From a virus: DNA of 64,000 nucleotides. This document shows, in pieces, positions 1 through 7,644 of the stretch (positions within the stretch are counted from its first letter, which is position 1; every line of letters starts with the position of its first letter). The notes under the pieces were generated by a model. That model did no database searches. It was not told the origin of the DNA and saw only the letters and a program-made list of their open reading frames with translations. Where the stretch lies: IMG/VR virus record IMGVR_UViG_3300020578_000006, positions 124,001 to 188,000 of that record; one strand, written 5' to 3'. Both the position numbers and the translations under genes were made by a program.

Positions 1-403
1 AGCTGTAATATACTCCGTTTACCGTAAAATAAGAATATCTTGGTATAGTATAAATTCCTACTGGAAGCGAAGACGGGGCCGATGCTTTAAAGCTTAATAT
101 ACTAGACTGTGCACCTACCGGGTTATAGTTTAATGCCTTAACAATCTTGTTCATATTTTCATATAACTGAGATTGAGAGAACTGACTCTCACTACCTGTC
201 TTGTTCAAGTAAAATAATAAAACGTGATAACTGTAGGCTATAATATCTAGCAAACTATTAAAATTACTTCCTTCAAAAATTTGATCAGTAAACACCCCGC
301 CTTGAGAAAGACGGGATTGCATTAATGTTTTTAAAGATGTAGCATCGAATGCTGCATACGCATTAAACGGCAAGTTAAACTGATTGCTAGTCGTATTGTT
401 CAT
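1..403 (-). CDS. 6: Baseplate wedge protein gp6-like, partial
   Basis: The first 134 codons are present; the rest lies beyond base 1. The N-terminus carries FEGSNFNSLLDIIAYSYHV followed by YLNKTGSE, the segment that in T4 gp6 reads as SNFN.LLDIIAYN and a nearby FYLN. gp6 forms the ring that joins baseplate wedges around the hub and is a family relative of the P2 J protein. The ATG at 403 overlaps the stop of the gp25 gene (TAATG), as expected for an operon of wedge genes transcribed from the late box upstream of gene 25. Confidence 0.75.
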   Translation of the reverse strand, partial: MNNTTSNQFNLPFNAYAAFDATSLKTLMQSRLSQGGVFTDQIFEGSNFNSLLDIIAYSYHVLLFYLNKTGSESQFSQSQLYENMNKIVKALNYNPVGAQSSILSFKASAPSSLPVGIYTIPRYSYFTVNGVYYS

Positions 404-870
404 TAGTTAAAGTAGTATCCTGACTCAGATAAAACACCCTTTAAGGATACTCCTGTAATATTTAACGTCGGAACATTAATTATCATTATAATATTGTATT
501 GATTATTATCATTATCTAGCTGTATGTTAAGCTTTTGTAGTTGTATTCTAGGTTCAAATTTTTGTATTCCTTTAAGAATAGCCTCTCCTATAATTTGGCC
601 TTGTGTCTCTGAAACAGGTGTGAATAGATATTGTGTTAAATTTAAGCCATATAAAGGTGTAAGAATTTTTTGGCCAGGCATTGTTGTAAATAGATTAAAG
701 AGACTATTCTTTACCGCGCCTATATCTTCTGAAATTTGAATATCTTTTATCTCTCTGCGCTTTAAGAGTTGAGTATTCTTTGTGTAAGCGACTTTAAGAT
801 CTAATAGTAAATCCTTGTAAATAGGTGAAGATAATGGTGCGGAAATAGTATTTAAAACTATGGCTGCCAT
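403..870 (-). CDS. 25: Baseplate wedge protein gp25 (lysozyme-like fold)
   Basis: The product is 155 aa. The middle matches the GPW/gp25 family: an IGAVKNSLFNLFTT segment, then LTPLYGLNLTQYLF, and a C-terminal half alternating hydrophobic strands (QKLNIQLD, YNIIMIINVP). In T4, gp25 is the wedge component that contacts gp6 and the sheath and starts sheath polymerisation. An open frame continues upstream to 1059, but that part is unlike the family and overlaps a plus-strand gene. The ATG at 870 sits 5 nt after a TATAAATA late box, which fixes the start. It is the first gene of the gp25-gp6 operon. Confidence 0.85.
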   Translation of the reverse strand: MAAIVLNTISAPLSSPIYKDLLLDLKVAYTKNTQLLKRREIKDIQISEDIGAVKNSLFNLFTTMPGQKILTPLYGLNLTQYLFTPVSETQGQIIGEAILKGIQKFEPRIQLQKLNIQLDNDNNQYNIIMIINVPTLNITGVSLKGVLSESGYYFN

Positions 871-875
871 AGTAT

Positions 876-883
876 TATTTATA
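876..883 (-). promoter_or_regulatory. Late promoter box of gene 25
   Basis: TATAAATA on the minus strand, 5 nt before the ATG at 870. Faces the plus-strand late box at 906-913. Confidence 0.75.
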
Positions 884-905
884 CGGGGATATTTGTTCCT
901 TGAAA

Positions 906-913
906 CATAAATA
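906..913 (+). promoter_or_regulatory. Late promoter box
   Basis: CATAAATA, 5 nt before the ATG at 919, divergent from the gene 25 box. Confidence 0.65.
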
Positions 914-918
914 TAGAT

Positions 919-1521
919 ATGAATAAATTTACCGCTATCTACGAGTCTGCCATTCAACGCTACACTCGAGGTGGTTTTTTGACAGGAGATTTGGTAAAAT
1001 TTACAGAAAATGCATTTCGTGATGATTTCTTTAAAAAACAAGCGCCTAACTACATTCAAAAGGCTAAATCATTTAGCGAAAGCGGTTTAAACATAAGAGT
1101 TAGTGCTATAAAAGCAATAAGACCTACTATGCATTCTGGAAACATACAGAATGAAGCGGAATCATTTTTGGTGGATATAGTACAAGAGGTTGCACCTGGT
1201 TTATACAGAGAATTCATAACAGTACCTGCCCACGTTCTACAGCCTATCGATACCGGTATTAATCTAGCCCCAGTTCCAGATAGTCTAAAAAGACCCAATG
1301 ATACTTCTATCACACCTCACCCTGTTAGCTTGAAAGATGAAAACGAACTAATGCTTTCCCCTCACCGTCAAACACAAACAAGTGATATGGGCAACCACAA
1401 GGACTCAGAAGGTGATCGTAAGCTTAATAATGTAAATGTAAAAATACCTAGTTCACCGGCTAAAGGTGAGAACAGCCCAAGTGTAGAGAGCGGCACCCAC
1501 AGGTATCTTCCTAAGCGTTAA
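919..1521 (+). CDS. Putative internal virion protein, unknown function
   Basis: The product is 200 aa and I do not recognise a domain. The N-terminus MNKFTAIYE fits a gp21-type capsid-targeting peptide with a cleavable IYE-S site. It is followed by a well-structured stretch (TRGGFLTGDLVKF, then FFKKQAPNYIQKAKSF) and a polar, probably disordered C-terminal third rich in S, P, N and H. It has its own late box and is probably leaderless. It runs convergently into gene 44 with an 11-bp overlap. Late expression and the N-terminus suggest a packaged protein; this is inference. Confidence 0.7.
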   Translation: MNKFTAIYESAIQRYTRGGFLTGDLVKFTENAFRDDFFKKQAPNYIQKAKSFSESGLNIRVSAIKAIRPTMHSGNIQNEAESFLVDIVQEVAPGLYREFITVPAHVLQPIDTGINLAPVPDSLKRPNDTSITPHPVSLKDENELMLSPHRQTQTSDMGNHKDSEGDRKLNNVNVKIPSSPAKGENSPSVESGTHRYLPKR

Positions 1522-2443
1522 TTTCAGTTAACGCCAATACAAGACAATAAAAATTAATTTCTTGATCAACAACAAACGCGGATCTATACATATATTCCCC
1601 AATAGTTATCAACCATAGTTTCTTTTGTTGTTCGGATAATGAATAGTTACCCTCACAAACATTATCAAATAACGACTTCATAAGTAGACTGTAATCCCCG
1701 TGAAACGTCTCCTCATTTTCTATAACATGTTTTCTTGCATTAAATACTTTTTTACTAACAATAAACGTTATTAGTTTTATAATAAAGTCGTCCTTTACAT
1801 CAAGGGACGGTATAGTTAATATCCCTATAGTACTAAATTTTTGCAATTCATTAATACACTTTCGTATATCTGGAAAATATTTTCTAATTAACCCAATTAA
1901 CTTAACTTTATTTTCTTCATCAACTTTAATATTCTCAGCCTTTAGAATAGTATAACAACGCTTTACAACCTCTTGTAAGTTAGGCTCTAAATCTATAAAC
2001 TGGCACCTACTTTGAAGAGGTGCAATAACTTTGTGTTTGTAATTGCACGTTAAAATAAATCTACAGTGGCCGGCATATTCTTCCAATACATTTCTTAAGG
2101 AACGTTGCGCTTCAATTGAAGCCATTCCATCTATTTCATCTAGCAATACTATTTTTTTCTTACCGTTAAAACTCTTAGTTCTACTAAAACTAGTTATATC
2201 ATTTCTTACCGCGTCTATGCCTACTTCAGAGCAATTTTGATAGATGTATTCAGCCTCTAGTGTGTTAATAAGAACTTTTGATGTAGTTGTTTTGCCTATT
2301 CCTTGATGACCGCAGAACATTAAGTTAGGTATTTCATCATTCTTAATAAAAGATGTTAGTATTTTTCTAGTTTCTGAAGACAGTATAACCTCGTCTATAG
2401 TTTTAGGTCTGTATTTTTCAACCCAAAATTTATCTACATCCAT
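1511..2443 (-). CDS. 44: Sliding clamp loader large subunit gp44 (AAA+ ATPase)
   Basis: The product is 310 aa, close to T4 gp44 (319 aa). WVEKYRPKTIDEVIL opens the AAA+ module, Walker A is GHQGIGKT (about 45-52), Walker B is VLLDEIDG (about 95-102), and LQSRCQFID is the SRC arginine-finger motif of clamp loaders. It should load the gp45 clamp with a gp62-like partner that I do not see here. A GTG at 2476 could start 11 codons earlier, inside dut; I prefer the ATG at 2443, just after the dut stop with GGAAG upstream. It follows dut on one transcript. Confidence 0.92.
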   Translation of the reverse strand: MDVDKFWVEKYRPKTIDEVILSSETRKILTSFIKNDEIPNLMFCGHQGIGKTTTSKVLINTLEAEYIYQNCSEVGIDAVRNDITSFSRTKSFNGKKKIVLLDEIDGMASIEAQRSLRNVLEEYAGHCRFILTCNYKHKVIAPLQSRCQFIDLEPNLQEVVKRCYTILKAENIKVDEENKVKLIGLIRKYFPDIRKCINELQKFSTIGILTIPSLDVKDDFIIKLITFIVSKKVFNARKHVIENEETFHGDYSLLMKSLFDNVCEGNYSLSEQQKKLWLITIGEYMYRSAFVVDQEINFYCLVLALTEINA

Positions 2444-2444
2444 T

Positions 2445-2891
2445 TTATTTACCGCTACTTCCGAAGCCTTTTTCACCTCTGTCAGTTTGTTCTACTTGAC
2501 CCCACCCCACAACCATGTGAATATTATAATGAACGATTAATTGTGCAATTCTATCGCCTTTCTTCACTTCATATTGCTCTTGACGATGATTGTAAAGTAA
2601 TACCCCAAGATCTCCTCTGTAATTTTGATCTATGATCCCGGGGTGAGCTAAAATACCACTCTTAAAGCTAAGACCGGATCTAGATCCCACTTGCAACCAG
2701 TAGCCTGGCTCTAGATAGGCAAGTTTTAAACCAACTGGCACGACTGCTTGACCAAGCCCCGGTATAACCGTATTTTCTACCGCTGCTAAATCCCACCCAG
2801 AGTCAGTATCAAAGTTCTTTTTTGGTAATTGGGCATCTGGGTGAGTCTTTTCAAATTTAATAGCAGGTAAATAAGGTGGTAATGACGACAT
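2445..2891 (-). CDS. dut: dUTPase (dUTP diphosphatase)
   Basis: The product is 148 aa, the normal trimeric dUTPase length. All five motifs are in order: DSGWDLAA (1), RSGL (2), GIIDQNYRGDLGV (3, catalytic Asp and Tyr), KKGDRIAQLIV (4) and RGEKGFGSSG (5, P-loop-like tail). It hydrolyses dUTP to dUMP and PPi, keeping uracil out of phage DNA and feeding dTMP synthesis. The ATG at 2891 lies 6 nt after a TATAAT box, so the transcript is probably leaderless. Gene 44 follows directly. Confidence 0.95.
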   Translation of the reverse strand: MSSLPPYLPAIKFEKTHPDAQLPKKNFDTDSGWDLAAVENTVIPGLGQAVVPVGLKLAYLEPGYWLQVGSRSGLSFKSGILAHPGIIDQNYRGDLGVLLYNHRQEQYEVKKGDRIAQLIVHYNIHMVVGWGQVEQTDRGEKGFGSSGK

Positions 2892-2897
2892 ACCTAA

Positions 2898-2925
2898 ATT
2901 ATAAGGTATGGTATAATATTTTCAA
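2898..2925 (-). promoter_or_regulatory. Sigma70-like early promoter of dut-44
   Basis: TTGAAA (2925-2920), 16-nt spacer, TATAAT (2903-2898), then 6 nt to the dut ATG. It abuts the plus-strand late box at 2928-2935. Confidence 0.75.
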
Positions 2926-2927
2926 CG

Positions 2928-2935
2928 TATAAATA
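2928..2935 (+). promoter_or_regulatory. Late promoter box of gene 16-like ORF
   Basis: TATAAATA, 4 nt before the ATG at 2940 and 2 nt from the -35 of the opposing dut promoter. Confidence 0.75.
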
Positions 2936-2939
2936 TAGA

Positions 2940-3440
2940 ATGGAAGATAATGAATTTAGCGTTAATGACCTTATTAAAGAGCTTAATATAAACACTAAGG
3001 AGAATAAGGATAAGCTTAATAATGAAGAGTTTAATTTACCAAAGGACAAACTAGAAGACTTTGTATTGAGTAGTACTGGGAAGCTCGTTACACAAGGGCT
3101 TGATATTGTCGAAGGGGTAAAGGAATATGTTATGAACAACCCGGAAAGCCGAGAAGTTCAAGCATTAGCAGAGGCATTAAAGGCCGTAGCTAGTGCCTTG
3201 TCGGTTGTTAAGGATATTCACATTACACAGGTAAGAAGAGAAAGTGCAAAGGAATTAAAAACCATGGAAATAGAGGCTAGAAAAGAAATTAAACAGGAAG
3301 AAAATACAACCAAACTTTACATTACACGGGATGAGATTTTTAGGAAAATAATGGAAGATGCAAAGACTATAGAAGCAGAAGCCATTAATATCAATACAGC
3401 TACGCCTTCAGCACTCCCTGAGAAGTCAGAGAACTCGTAA
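2940..3440 (+). CDS. 16: Probable small terminase subunit gp16
   Basis: The product is 166 aa (T4 gp16 is 164 aa), acidic at the N-terminus and mainly alpha-helical. The centre (VMNNPESREVQALAEALKA, then LSVVKDIH) resembles the central helical hairpin of T4-like small terminases, where a similar NP/SPR...E/VFA...M stretch precedes a KLH or KDI helix. It is followed by a charged coiled coil. The small subunit oligomerises on DNA and regulates gp17. It is the only late gene on this strand here and overlaps the opposite-strand 280-aa gene by 41 bp. The call rests on architecture, not on a diagnostic motif. Confidence 0.55.
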   Translation: MEDNEFSVNDLIKELNINTKENKDKLNNEEFNLPKDKLEDFVLSSTGKLVTQGLDIVEGVKEYVMNNPESREVQALAEALKAVASALSVVKDIHITQVRRESAKELKTMEIEARKEIKQEENTTKLYITRDEIFRKIMEDAKTIEAEAININTATPSALPEKSENS

Positions 3441-4242
3441 CATCTTTTAACTGATTAAACAATAAATCTTGATTTAATTTGTTACCTTCTACGTCAACAG
3501 TAATGTTTACATTAGGAACAAACTGTAAATTATTAGAAGATGATCTAGGATTATAGTTTATGTAATACAAAATTACATTGTAAAGCTCTTTAAATTCTCC
3601 TTGTATTTTTTGTTGTATAGTGGGAGCAAGTTGTTTCATTCTTTTGAAATGCTCTGTATCAGGTATAAGGTTTTCCCCTTGAGCTTTAGTATTACTTTCT
3701 ACTTTGTTCTGAATGCTTTGAATGTTTTTTCTAAACACTAGATTAGTTTTTTTACTTAATTCAGAGTGTAAAAGTAAAGTGGCTGGGCTTATCTTATTTG
3801 ATAAAGTAGCACCATATCTAAAAGGCGAGAGAACAGATTCGCTATTAATATCACTAACAAGTTGTAATGAATCATCGAGATAGTTTTCTATTCTTGCTAA
3901 GCTTCCCATACAATCACTAAAGGATTTGTAGAATGTACCTTCACCTATTTTTATTCTTACTTGATTTTTTACTTCATCTATCGCGGTATCAAAAGTTTTT
4001 ATCCAATTAGCTGCAAATTGAGGAGACATTTTTTTCATCTGACCATCTAAATCTGCAAAAAAATCTCTTTGCGCCGTAATTACATCGTTTTGAACTTTAG
4101 TTAAATTATATTTTATACCAGTTTCTAATTCTTTAGAATAACTTTGAATAGTAGATAAAAAGTTACTTGCTTTGTTGTAAAATTCTTTTTTGTAAAAAAG
4201 ATTAATTTTGGTGAGAAACGGATCGATTGTTTGATTATTCAT
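3400..4242 (-). CDS. Unknown protein at the end of the baseplate hub operon
   Basis: The product is 280 aa, almost entirely alpha-helical with many charged and aromatic residues, and a C-terminal strand-like segment (FVPNVNITVDVEG). I recognise no family. It is the last gene of the baseplate block, and its ATG at 4242 overlaps the stop of the hub-like gene (ATGA), so it is translationally coupled to it. By position it could be a hub assembly factor or minor hub component such as T4 gp51 or gp28, but no sequence signature supports either. Confidence 0.6.
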   Translation of the reverse strand: MNNQTIDPFLTKINLFYKKEFYNKASNFLSTIQSYSKELETGIKYNLTKVQNDVITAQRDFFADLDGQMKKMSPQFAANWIKTFDTAIDEVKNQVRIKIGEGTFYKSFSDCMGSLARIENYLDDSLQLVSDINSESVLSPFRYGATLSNKISPATLLLHSELSKKTNLVFRKNIQSIQNKVESNTKAQGENLIPDTEHFKRMKQLAPTIQQKIQGEFKELYNVILYYINYNPRSSSNNLQFVPNVNITVDVEGNKLNQDLLFNQLKDVTSSLTSQGVLKA

Positions 4243-5747
4243 ATGGATTGTTGAGTGTTATTTGATTTGTCGTGTGTATAGGTTTTAACACCTATAATAT
4301 TATTGTAGTAACTACCTGAGGCAAACACATGTTCAACCGTTGTTGTCAAATACATACCTAACGATTTATTATCAAACTTATTGTCTGGGTAATTATCCCC
4401 TCTTGAAATTGTAAAAAATCTTCCTGGAGATCTTGCAACATTGCCTCTACATTTAAAAGATATAGCACTATTTAAAAACAAACTAGATATTAAAAATCTA
4501 TTTCTACCAGAATTAAGCCGTGCGTTAGAGTCTCTATTTGGATTAAATTTATTTACTACCACTTTCTTATCCATAAAAGTTTGATTCATAGGCAAATTCA
4601 TACTCGGTGAGCTATTTAAACCCCCTTTTTGAGTTCTAACAAAAAATTGCTTGTAAATTTGAAGATTTTTTTCAATATTATTTTCTTTAATATCTAAGCT
4701 AAAGGTTTTTTTGTTAACATCATATCCATGCACAATATGAGAAGTTAAATTATTAACTACGTCTGTGGGTGAGGGATCAACAAACTGAAAATTATCAACC
4801 GTAACATAATCAGGCATATCCAAAGAAAAAGGAGAGATAGGGGATCTTCTAATTTTATCTAAAGAAGAAGAACCGGCAGTCATTCTTCCTATTATAAACT
4901 GCTCGGTTAAAAGTGGCCCGCCAAGGTTACTTTCACCTAAATAACTATTTTTAAAAAATTCAGTAATTGGCACTAATGACCATTTATCTCTATCTTTCAT
5001 GAGTAGTGAAGGTGCATACTGATTAGACGCATCACTAACATGGTTGTCGAGCAAATAATGTAAATCATCTATTGCTTTATATTGAGCCGGGCTACTGTAA
5101 AATATCTTGGTTCCTCCTTTATCCCATTTACTTTCTTTGAATTGTAAGTTATAGTCTACTAAAGTAGTTTCAAGGAGCTTTTTTATTGCTTCACCTGTAT
5201 ACATACTACGTTCTTCATTCCCAGTACCTTTAGAGAATTTTCCTGTACTGAAATACGAGCTTTTTTCTTTAAGCATAAAATATGCATAGTCATGAAAATA
5301 TAGCTTTTTTAATTTAGAATTGTTATCGTAAATCAATTCCTCATAGTCATAAACTGAAAATACATAATTTAAGGATAGATCCGTGACCTTATTAGGTAAT
5401 TCATTTTCTATAGAAGGCTGAATACTAACAAGTAAAAAATCTCTTCCATCTCCTCTAAAATTATAACTGTTAAAATTGTTACTTACAGAACCATCTAAAT
5501 CGTTACCAAGGCTGTTAAATCCCTCTAGGGTATTAAGATCATTATTAAAAACTATATGACCTTCTGCATAAAAATTTGTCATTCTTTCTACAATTCTAAA
5601 ATCTGAGATAGCAGAAAAATTTATACGAACCATATCTCCATTTGTATTGAACAGTGTTACGTTAAATTTATAACGGTTATCTGTAATAGTTACTATAGAG
5701 GAATTTTCATTATCGATTCCTAAATTTTGAATTAGTGGGTTAATCAT
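4239..5747 (-). CDS. 27: Baseplate hub protein, gp27-like
   Basis: The product is 502 aa. The N-terminal part (about 30-150) is beta-rich (IVTITDNRYKFNVTLFN, DFRIVERMTNFYAEGHIVF), as in the first tube-like domain of hub proteins. The C-terminus (ISFKCRGNVARSPGRFFTI, then GMYLTTTVEHVFASGSYYN) has the pattern of gp27/gpD-type hubs, where a pG..f.i segment precedes a v.HvF..g.Y.n.i strand pair. It would join the tube to the central spike. It is coupled by ATGA overlaps to both neighbours. T4 gp27 is 391 aa, so this one is longer. Confidence 0.55.
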   Translation of the reverse strand: MINPLIQNLGIDNENSSIVTITDNRYKFNVTLFNTNGDMVRINFSAISDFRIVERMTNFYAEGHIVFNNDLNTLEGFNSLGNDLDGSVSNNFNSYNFRGDGRDFLLVSIQPSIENELPNKVTDLSLNYVFSVYDYEELIYDNNSKLKKLYFHDYAYFMLKEKSSYFSTGKFSKGTGNEERSMYTGEAIKKLLETTLVDYNLQFKESKWDKGGTKIFYSSPAQYKAIDDLHYLLDNHVSDASNQYAPSLLMKDRDKWSLVPITEFFKNSYLGESNLGGPLLTEQFIIGRMTAGSSSLDKIRRSPISPFSLDMPDYVTVDNFQFVDPSPTDVVNNLTSHIVHGYDVNKKTFSLDIKENNIEKNLQIYKQFFVRTQKGGLNSSPSMNLPMNQTFMDKKVVVNKFNPNRDSNARLNSGRNRFLISSLFLNSAISFKCRGNVARSPGRFFTISRGDNYPDNKFDNKSLGMYLTTTVEHVFASGSYYNNIIGVKTYTHDKSNNTQQSI

Positions 5748-6139
5748 TTTTTAAGCTGTTGAGTGATATCGTCTAGTAATTGTGGAATAAATTTAGGCTT
5801 AATTATATTAATTTTAGATCCAGCAGCGGGAAACTGTATAGGGTTAATTATGTTATTGGCTAATACAATCAACCACCACAAATTCACAGTTTCATACTCA
5901 TCATAACTTATAACTGTCCATGGTACTGATTTAGTCAGAGTAATGGTATAAAAGGTACCAGCGGCTAAAGGAGTAGGAATGTGTATACTATTAAGAATAT
6001 TATAAAATAAAAAATTTTCTGTTTTATCTTCAGTTTCAACAGGGTACATTCTAAAAATATTCTCATACATATAGTTTGATATTTGAGGTAAAACCTCAAG
6101 ATCATTATGAAAAAATCCAATGGTAGATAAACCTATCAT
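5744..6139 (-). CDS. 53: Baseplate wedge protein, gp53/LysM-like
   Basis: The product is 131 aa. The segment SYDEYETVNLWWLIVLANN followed by INPIQFP and a KINIIKP strand matches the LysM-like core of gp53-type wedge proteins, in which a short domain ends in a y..p..WWvI...N.i.dp pattern. In T4, gp53 binds gp6 and gp25 at the wedge interface. T4 gp53 is about 196 aa, so this is a minimal version. It is coupled by ATGA to the genes on both sides. Confidence 0.6.
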   Translation of the reverse strand: MIGLSTIGFFHNDLEVLPQISNYMYENIFRMYPVETEDKTENFLFYNILNSIHIPTPLAAGTFYTITLTKSVPWTVISYDEYETVNLWWLIVLANNIINPIQFPAAGSKINIIKPKFIPQLLDDITQQLKK

Positions 6140-7644
6140 TTAGGTGCAGCTCCCGGGGTACCATTAAATAAACCCAAATCTCTTAGTTCAGAGGAAACTC
6201 TATCTGTAAAGATGTCCGGGCTTAACGTATCAAGCATTGATTGCTGAATATTAGTTCCAAAAGACGCCAATGTACCTGCTTCATTAAACTGTCTTACGTT
6301 AGTCACAGAAATAACATTGTATTTGTCATAGAGCATAGAATATAAAAAGTTCTGAGATTCTCTGGTCAATGCTCTCAATCTAATAGTGACATCATACGCT
6401 TCTGGTATCTGTGTAACTATTTTTAAAAGACCAGAACCGTAAGGAACAGGAATTTCCATGGTTCTTACAGATCCTAAAAATGAAACTTTCATCTCTTCTA
6501 TGTAAGCATAAGGGTAATATCTAGTTCCAGGCATACTCACCTCATAAATTACCGGAGGATCAACTAGATCTCTACTTCTCCTGTTAGGTCTATTTTGATA
6601 CATTAGCATGAATAGTAATTGCCAATTCTTACAAACATCGTAGTAATTTGACCACCCGGTGTTAACAAGCGGGAAATTAAAGGATATAGCTTCACCAGTA
6701 TCCGTGCCAAAATCAAAAAATTTAGGTTTTTCTATATAAATGCCAGGTGCAGACATATCAGCATAGGCCCCGAAAGTAGTTGCAAGCTGAGGCAGGGTGT
6801 TAGAAAACATATCGTAAAGATCTCCCAATGGTCCAATAACTTGTTTTGGATCTATCATCGGGGTATTACTAAAAGAATTTTGAATATTATTCCAGTTATT
6901 AACAAAATAAGGAAACCTGTACATTATATTGGTGTCTTGAGTTAAATACAAGCCTTCATAAGCAAGAAGATACTTACTGGCTAAACTATCAACATCTAAG
7001 TTTATTCCAAAGCCTTTTTGAAGAAAATTTAATCCGAAATTTGCAATCCCTGTAATGCCTGATAATACCCCACTACCGCCTACAGCAGCCCCACCAAGCA
7101 TTCCACCTGCTCTCAAAACACCTGTTATTAACTCTGGTGCTGTAACAGCGGTAACAAGTCCCAGAGGACCGGCCCGGGAGACGAGCGCTCTAGCCGCAGG
7201 TGTAGCAGCTTCTGATAAAAACTTTCCTCCAAGCTTATCTACAGCGAAGGCACCCAGTAGTGAATCTGCTACTAACCCCATGAAAGGGTTAGCATCTTTT
7301 AGTCGTTGTAGGCCTGCTGCTGCATCTGCTGTAGAACCCTGCAATGCTAGACCGTAATATGCCGCTTGGGCAATAAACGCATTAGCCCTCAATCTCTTTT
7401 CTTTTAGTCTTATCTCCGGTATGTCTGTTCTGCCTCTTAAGGGGGTTGTTGTCCAGTTAAAATCATTAATAACGTCAAATAGTGAATAACTACTAATATT
7501 ATTTTTTATGTTACCGGCACCGCCTGTTGAAGTTTTTATAGCATAAGAGCTACCAGGTACTAGTCTTGGCGCTCCAGTACCGTTCCCTCTTATACCGGCC
7601 TGATAATTTTCAGAAAAGGAATAAAGTTGTGGTAATTGCTTCAT
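6136..7644 (-). CDS. Baseplate tail-tube-cap-like protein (gp48/gp54 type)
   Basis: The product is 502 aa. Residues about 100-220 are rich in Ala and Gly with hydrophobic helices; the C-terminal half has tube-fold strands (FDFGTDTGEAISFNFPLVN, YAYIEEMKVSFLGSVRTM, AYDVTIRLRALTRES) ending in a helix with FLYSMLYDKY. That strand order is typical of T4 gp48/gp54, which cap the baseplate and seed tube growth. T4 gp48 is 364 aa; the excess here is the Ala/Gly-rich insert. The ATG overlaps the stop of the upstream 500-aa gene. Confidence 0.5.
   Translation of the reverse strand: MKQLPQLYSFSENYQAGIRGNGTGAPRLVPGSSYAIKTSTGGAGNIKNNISSYSLFDVINDFNWTTTPLRGRTDIPEIRLKEKRLRANAFIAQAAYYGLALQGSTADAAAGLQRLKDANPFMGLVADSLLGAFAVDKLGGKFLSEAATPAARALVSRAGPLGLVTAVTAPELITGVLRAGGMLGGAAVGGSGVLSGITGIANFGLNFLQKGFGINLDVDSLASKYLLAYEGLYLTQDTNIMYRFPYFVNNWNNIQNSFSNTPMIDPKQVIGPLGDLYDMFSNTLPQLATTFGAYADMSAPGIYIEKPKFFDFGTDTGEAISFNFPLVNTGWSNYYDVCKNWQLLFMLMYQNRPNRRSRDLVDPPVIYEVSMPGTRYYPYAYIEEMKVSFLGSVRTMEIPVPYGSGLLKIVTQIPEAYDVTIRLRALTRESQNFLYSMLYDKYNVISVTNVRQFNEAGTLASFGTNIQQSMLDTLSPDIFTDRVSSELRDLGLFNGTPGAAPK

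Noticed and set aside
870-1059. N-terminal extension of gp25
   Set aside because: Unlike the family, overlaps another gene; the late box sits directly before the ATG at 870.
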